A stretch of 7,007 nt of DNA from G023898405 sp964368985 (GTDB lineage: Bacteria > Myxococcota > UBA727 > JABDBI01), in NCBI GenBank assembly GCA_964368985.1, contig CAYJDW010000121.1, positions 1-7,007 of the forward strand, given 5' to 3'. Both the position numbers and the translations under genes were made by a program. Below, in pieces: positions 5,820 to 7,007 of the stretch. The first letter of the stretch is position 1. Every line of letters begins with the position of its first letter. The notes beneath the pieces are model-generated. The model worked only from the letters and a program-made list of their open reading frames with translations. It had not been told where the DNA came from and did not search any database.

Positions 5820-6842
5820 TTAGGCCCCCGCTTTAGGAGTGGTTTTCCGGGGGCTCGCGGCAACTGGTATTTTGGGCGATGCCTCGCCGGCAAAAGCATC
5901 CTTGGCGAGTTCACTGATACCCGCGAGCGAACCGAGCAAAGCGCTGGTTTCCATGGGCATCATGATGAGCTTTTGATTGGGAGCATGAGCAAATTGCCCA
6001 AAGGCCTCAACATATTTTTGAGCGACGAAATAATTTACCGCTTTGCCCGAGCCGGCTTGAATGGCGTTCGAGACATCCGTCACGGCGCATGCTTCAGCAC
6101 GAGCCAAACGTTCTCGCGCCTCAGCATCTCGCTCGGCGGATTCCTGCCGACCTTCGGCTTCAAGCACCATGGATTGCTTCACTCCCTCAGCCTTCAGAAT
6201 GCGGGCTTGTTTATCGCCCTCGGCACCCAAAATAGCTGCCTGTCGTTCGCCCTCGGCCTCCAAAATAAGTGCTCTTTTTTCACGTTCAGCTTTCATCTGG
6301 CGATTCATGGAATCAATCAGTTCCCGCGGCGGCCGAATGTCTTTAATTTCGATACGCGTCACCTTGGTGCCCCAGGGGCTGGTAGCCTCGTCGACCACGG
6401 CCAACAATCGAGCATTGATGGTTTCGCGATGGGACAATAACTCGTCCAAGTCCATAGAGCCCATGACGGTACGAATATTCGTCATGGTGATATTAAGAAT
6501 GGCGTTGCGCAAATTAGCAACTTCATAGGCGGATTTAGCCGCATCGAGGATTTGGTAAAACACAATGCCGTCCACAGTCACCGCGGCATTATCCTTGGTG
6601 ATAACGTCCTGGGAAGGAACATCCATTACTGTTTCCATGAGACTCACTTTCGCGCCAATGCGGTCCACAGCAGGAATAATGAGGTGAAAACCGGGAGACA
6701 AAGTCCTGATATAGCGCCCAAACCGTTCTACCGTATACTGATAGCCCTGCGGCACCGCGCGTGCAGAGCGGGCGATGAAAATAATTACCACCACCGCTAA
6801 TACAGCAAAAATTATCTCGCTACTCGAAAATCCATCAGACAT
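5820..6842 (-). CDS. qmcA: QmcA-like SPFH/band 7 membrane protein
   Basis: The 340-residue protein is a stomatin/prohibitin-type scaffold that anchors in the inner membrane and oligomerises. A single N-terminal membrane segment (about 9-25) is followed by the SPFH domain (about 28-185), with the family-typical VPQGYQYTVERFGRY, LSPGFHLIIPAVD, and VTRIEIKDIRPP segments. A coiled coil follows, built from four 11-residue repeats (192-235) of the type x-Ile-Leu-x-Ala-Glu-Gly-x-x-Gln-x. The C-terminal part contains a conserved-looking AVNYFVAQKYVEAF segment, and a Pro/Ala/Lys tail (about 320-340) makes it longer than E. coli QmcA (about 305 residues). The ATG is well supported by GGAG seven bases upstream. 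It is the first of a two-gene operon with the NfeD partner. Family assignment is firm; the QmcA name rests on length, architecture and the NfeD neighbour. Confidence 0.92.
   Translation of the reverse strand: MSDGFSSSEIIFAVLAVVVIIFIARSARAVPQGYQYTVERFGRYIRTLSPGFHLIIPAVDRIGAKVSLMETVMDVPSQDVITKDNAAVTVDGIVFYQILDAAKSAYEVANLRNAILNITMTNIRTVMGSMDLDELLSHRETINARLLAVVDEATSPWGTKVTRIEIKDIRPPRELIDSMNRQMKAEREKRALILEAEGERQAAILGAEGDKQARILKAEGVKQSMVLEAEGRQESAERDAEARERLARAEACAVTDVSNAIQAGSGKAVNYFVAQKYVEAFGQFAHAPNQKLIMMPMETSALLGSLAGISELAKDAFAGEASPKIPVAASPRKTTPKAGA
6138..6269 (-). repeat. Four 33-base coding repeats for the SPFH coiled coil
   Basis: Codons 192-235 of the QmcA-like gene encode four successive 11-residue units: LILEAEGERQA, AILGAEGDKQA, RILKAEGVKQS and MVLEAEGRQES. 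The 11-residue period gives a right-handed coiled coil typical of SPFH proteins, with Ala-Glu-Gly fixed in every unit. The repeat is kept at protein level; the DNA copies have diverged. Confidence 0.75.
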
Positions 6843-6862
6843 GTTATTTCTCCATAATAATA

Positions 6863-6875
6863 TATCCTAAGGATA
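6863..6875. promoter_or_regulatory. Palindrome upstream of the qmcA-like gene
   Basis: TATCCT (6863-6868) and AGGATA (6870-6875) are perfect inverted complements around a single A, 21 bases before the start codon. On the minus strand the region just after it reads TATATTATTATGG and contains -10-like sequence, so the palindrome could be an operator overlapping the promoter. No clear -35 was found. A role is inference. Confidence 0.3.
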
Positions 6876-6918
6876 GGAGAGCTTTGGCCATATTACTAGG
6901 GCTTTCCCAGCTGCTTTT

Positions 6919-7007
6919 TTAATCAGCTTCTTTGGTAGCCAAGGAATATCTCGGCCAATCCTCATCGGCGCCCGTTTCTAGCCACATGTGTTTAGATATA
7001 CAACGAG
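6919..7007 (-). CDS. 3' end of an unidentified gene running off the right edge
   Basis: One minus-strand frame is open from the right edge for 28 codons to a TAA at 6921-6919, ending in WPRYSLATKEAD; the other two frames stop within 10 codons. The translated piece is mixed in composition and looks protein-like, but it is too short for any family assignment. The stop lies 76 bases before the start of the qmcA-like gene on the same strand, so it could be the preceding gene of the same operon. A chance open frame of this length is possible. Confidence 0.4.
   Translation of the reverse strand, partial: RCISKHMWLETGADEDWPRYSLATKEAD

Noticed and set aside
5973..6528. Two overlapping plus-strand open frames of 155 codons (5973-6440 and 6061-6528)
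   Set aside because: They are antisense to the SPFH coding region; the Ser/Arg/Ala-rich translation reflects the reverse of its regular coiled-coil codons.
1..7007. CRISPR array, tRNA or rRNA gene, insertion sequence, toxin-antitoxin or phage defence system
   Set aside because: I saw no regularly spaced repeats, tRNA-like fold, transposase or paired small genes anywhere in the window.

Overview
The window looks like part of a Gram-negative bacterial chromosome. Three proteins carry N-terminal export signals, and there is a qmcA/nfeD-type membrane operon and an rRNA methyltransferase with an iron-sulfur cluster motif. No gene pins down the genus. Base composition is uneven. Sampled lines in the first ~900 bases are near 30% G+C, while sampled lines in the band-7 gene on the right exceed 55%, so the left edge may be an acquired or fast-evolving segment.

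Layout, left to right. (1) A minus-strand gene for an unrecognised, AT-rich, probably exported protein runs off the left edge (1-875), with a promoter-like TTGACA / TAACAT pair just upstream. (2) A plus-strand NUDIX hydrolase (1114-1686) has its ribosome binding site and GTG start inside the 3' arm of a ~20-bp inverted repeat. (3) A terminator hairpin overlapping the NUDIX stop codon appears to serve both directions. (4) A minus-strand small exported Gly/Tyr/Asn-rich protein follows (1726-2190). (5) A ~295-base divergent intergenic region holds an imperfect inverted repeat, a perfect TATAAT box and a T9 tract. (6) A plus-strand exported vanadium-dependent haloperoxidase / PAP2-fold enzyme (2486-4045) has chloroperoxidase-like active-site residues. 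(7) An RlmD/TrmA-family m5U RNA methyltransferase (4083-5354) lies 37 bases downstream. (8) Converging on it from the right is a two-gene operon: a QmcA-like SPFH protein (5820-6842) followed after 2 bases by an NfeD-family partner (5371-5817). (9) The last ~90 bases hold what looks like the 3' end of another minus-strand gene.

The SPFH and NfeD genes are a well-known functional pair. The others show no obvious shared pathway. I see no CRISPR array, tRNA, rRNA, insertion sequence or clear multi-gene novel system. The most distinctive items are the start-codon hairpin of the NUDIX gene, the haloperoxidase, and the unassigned exported protein at the left edge.
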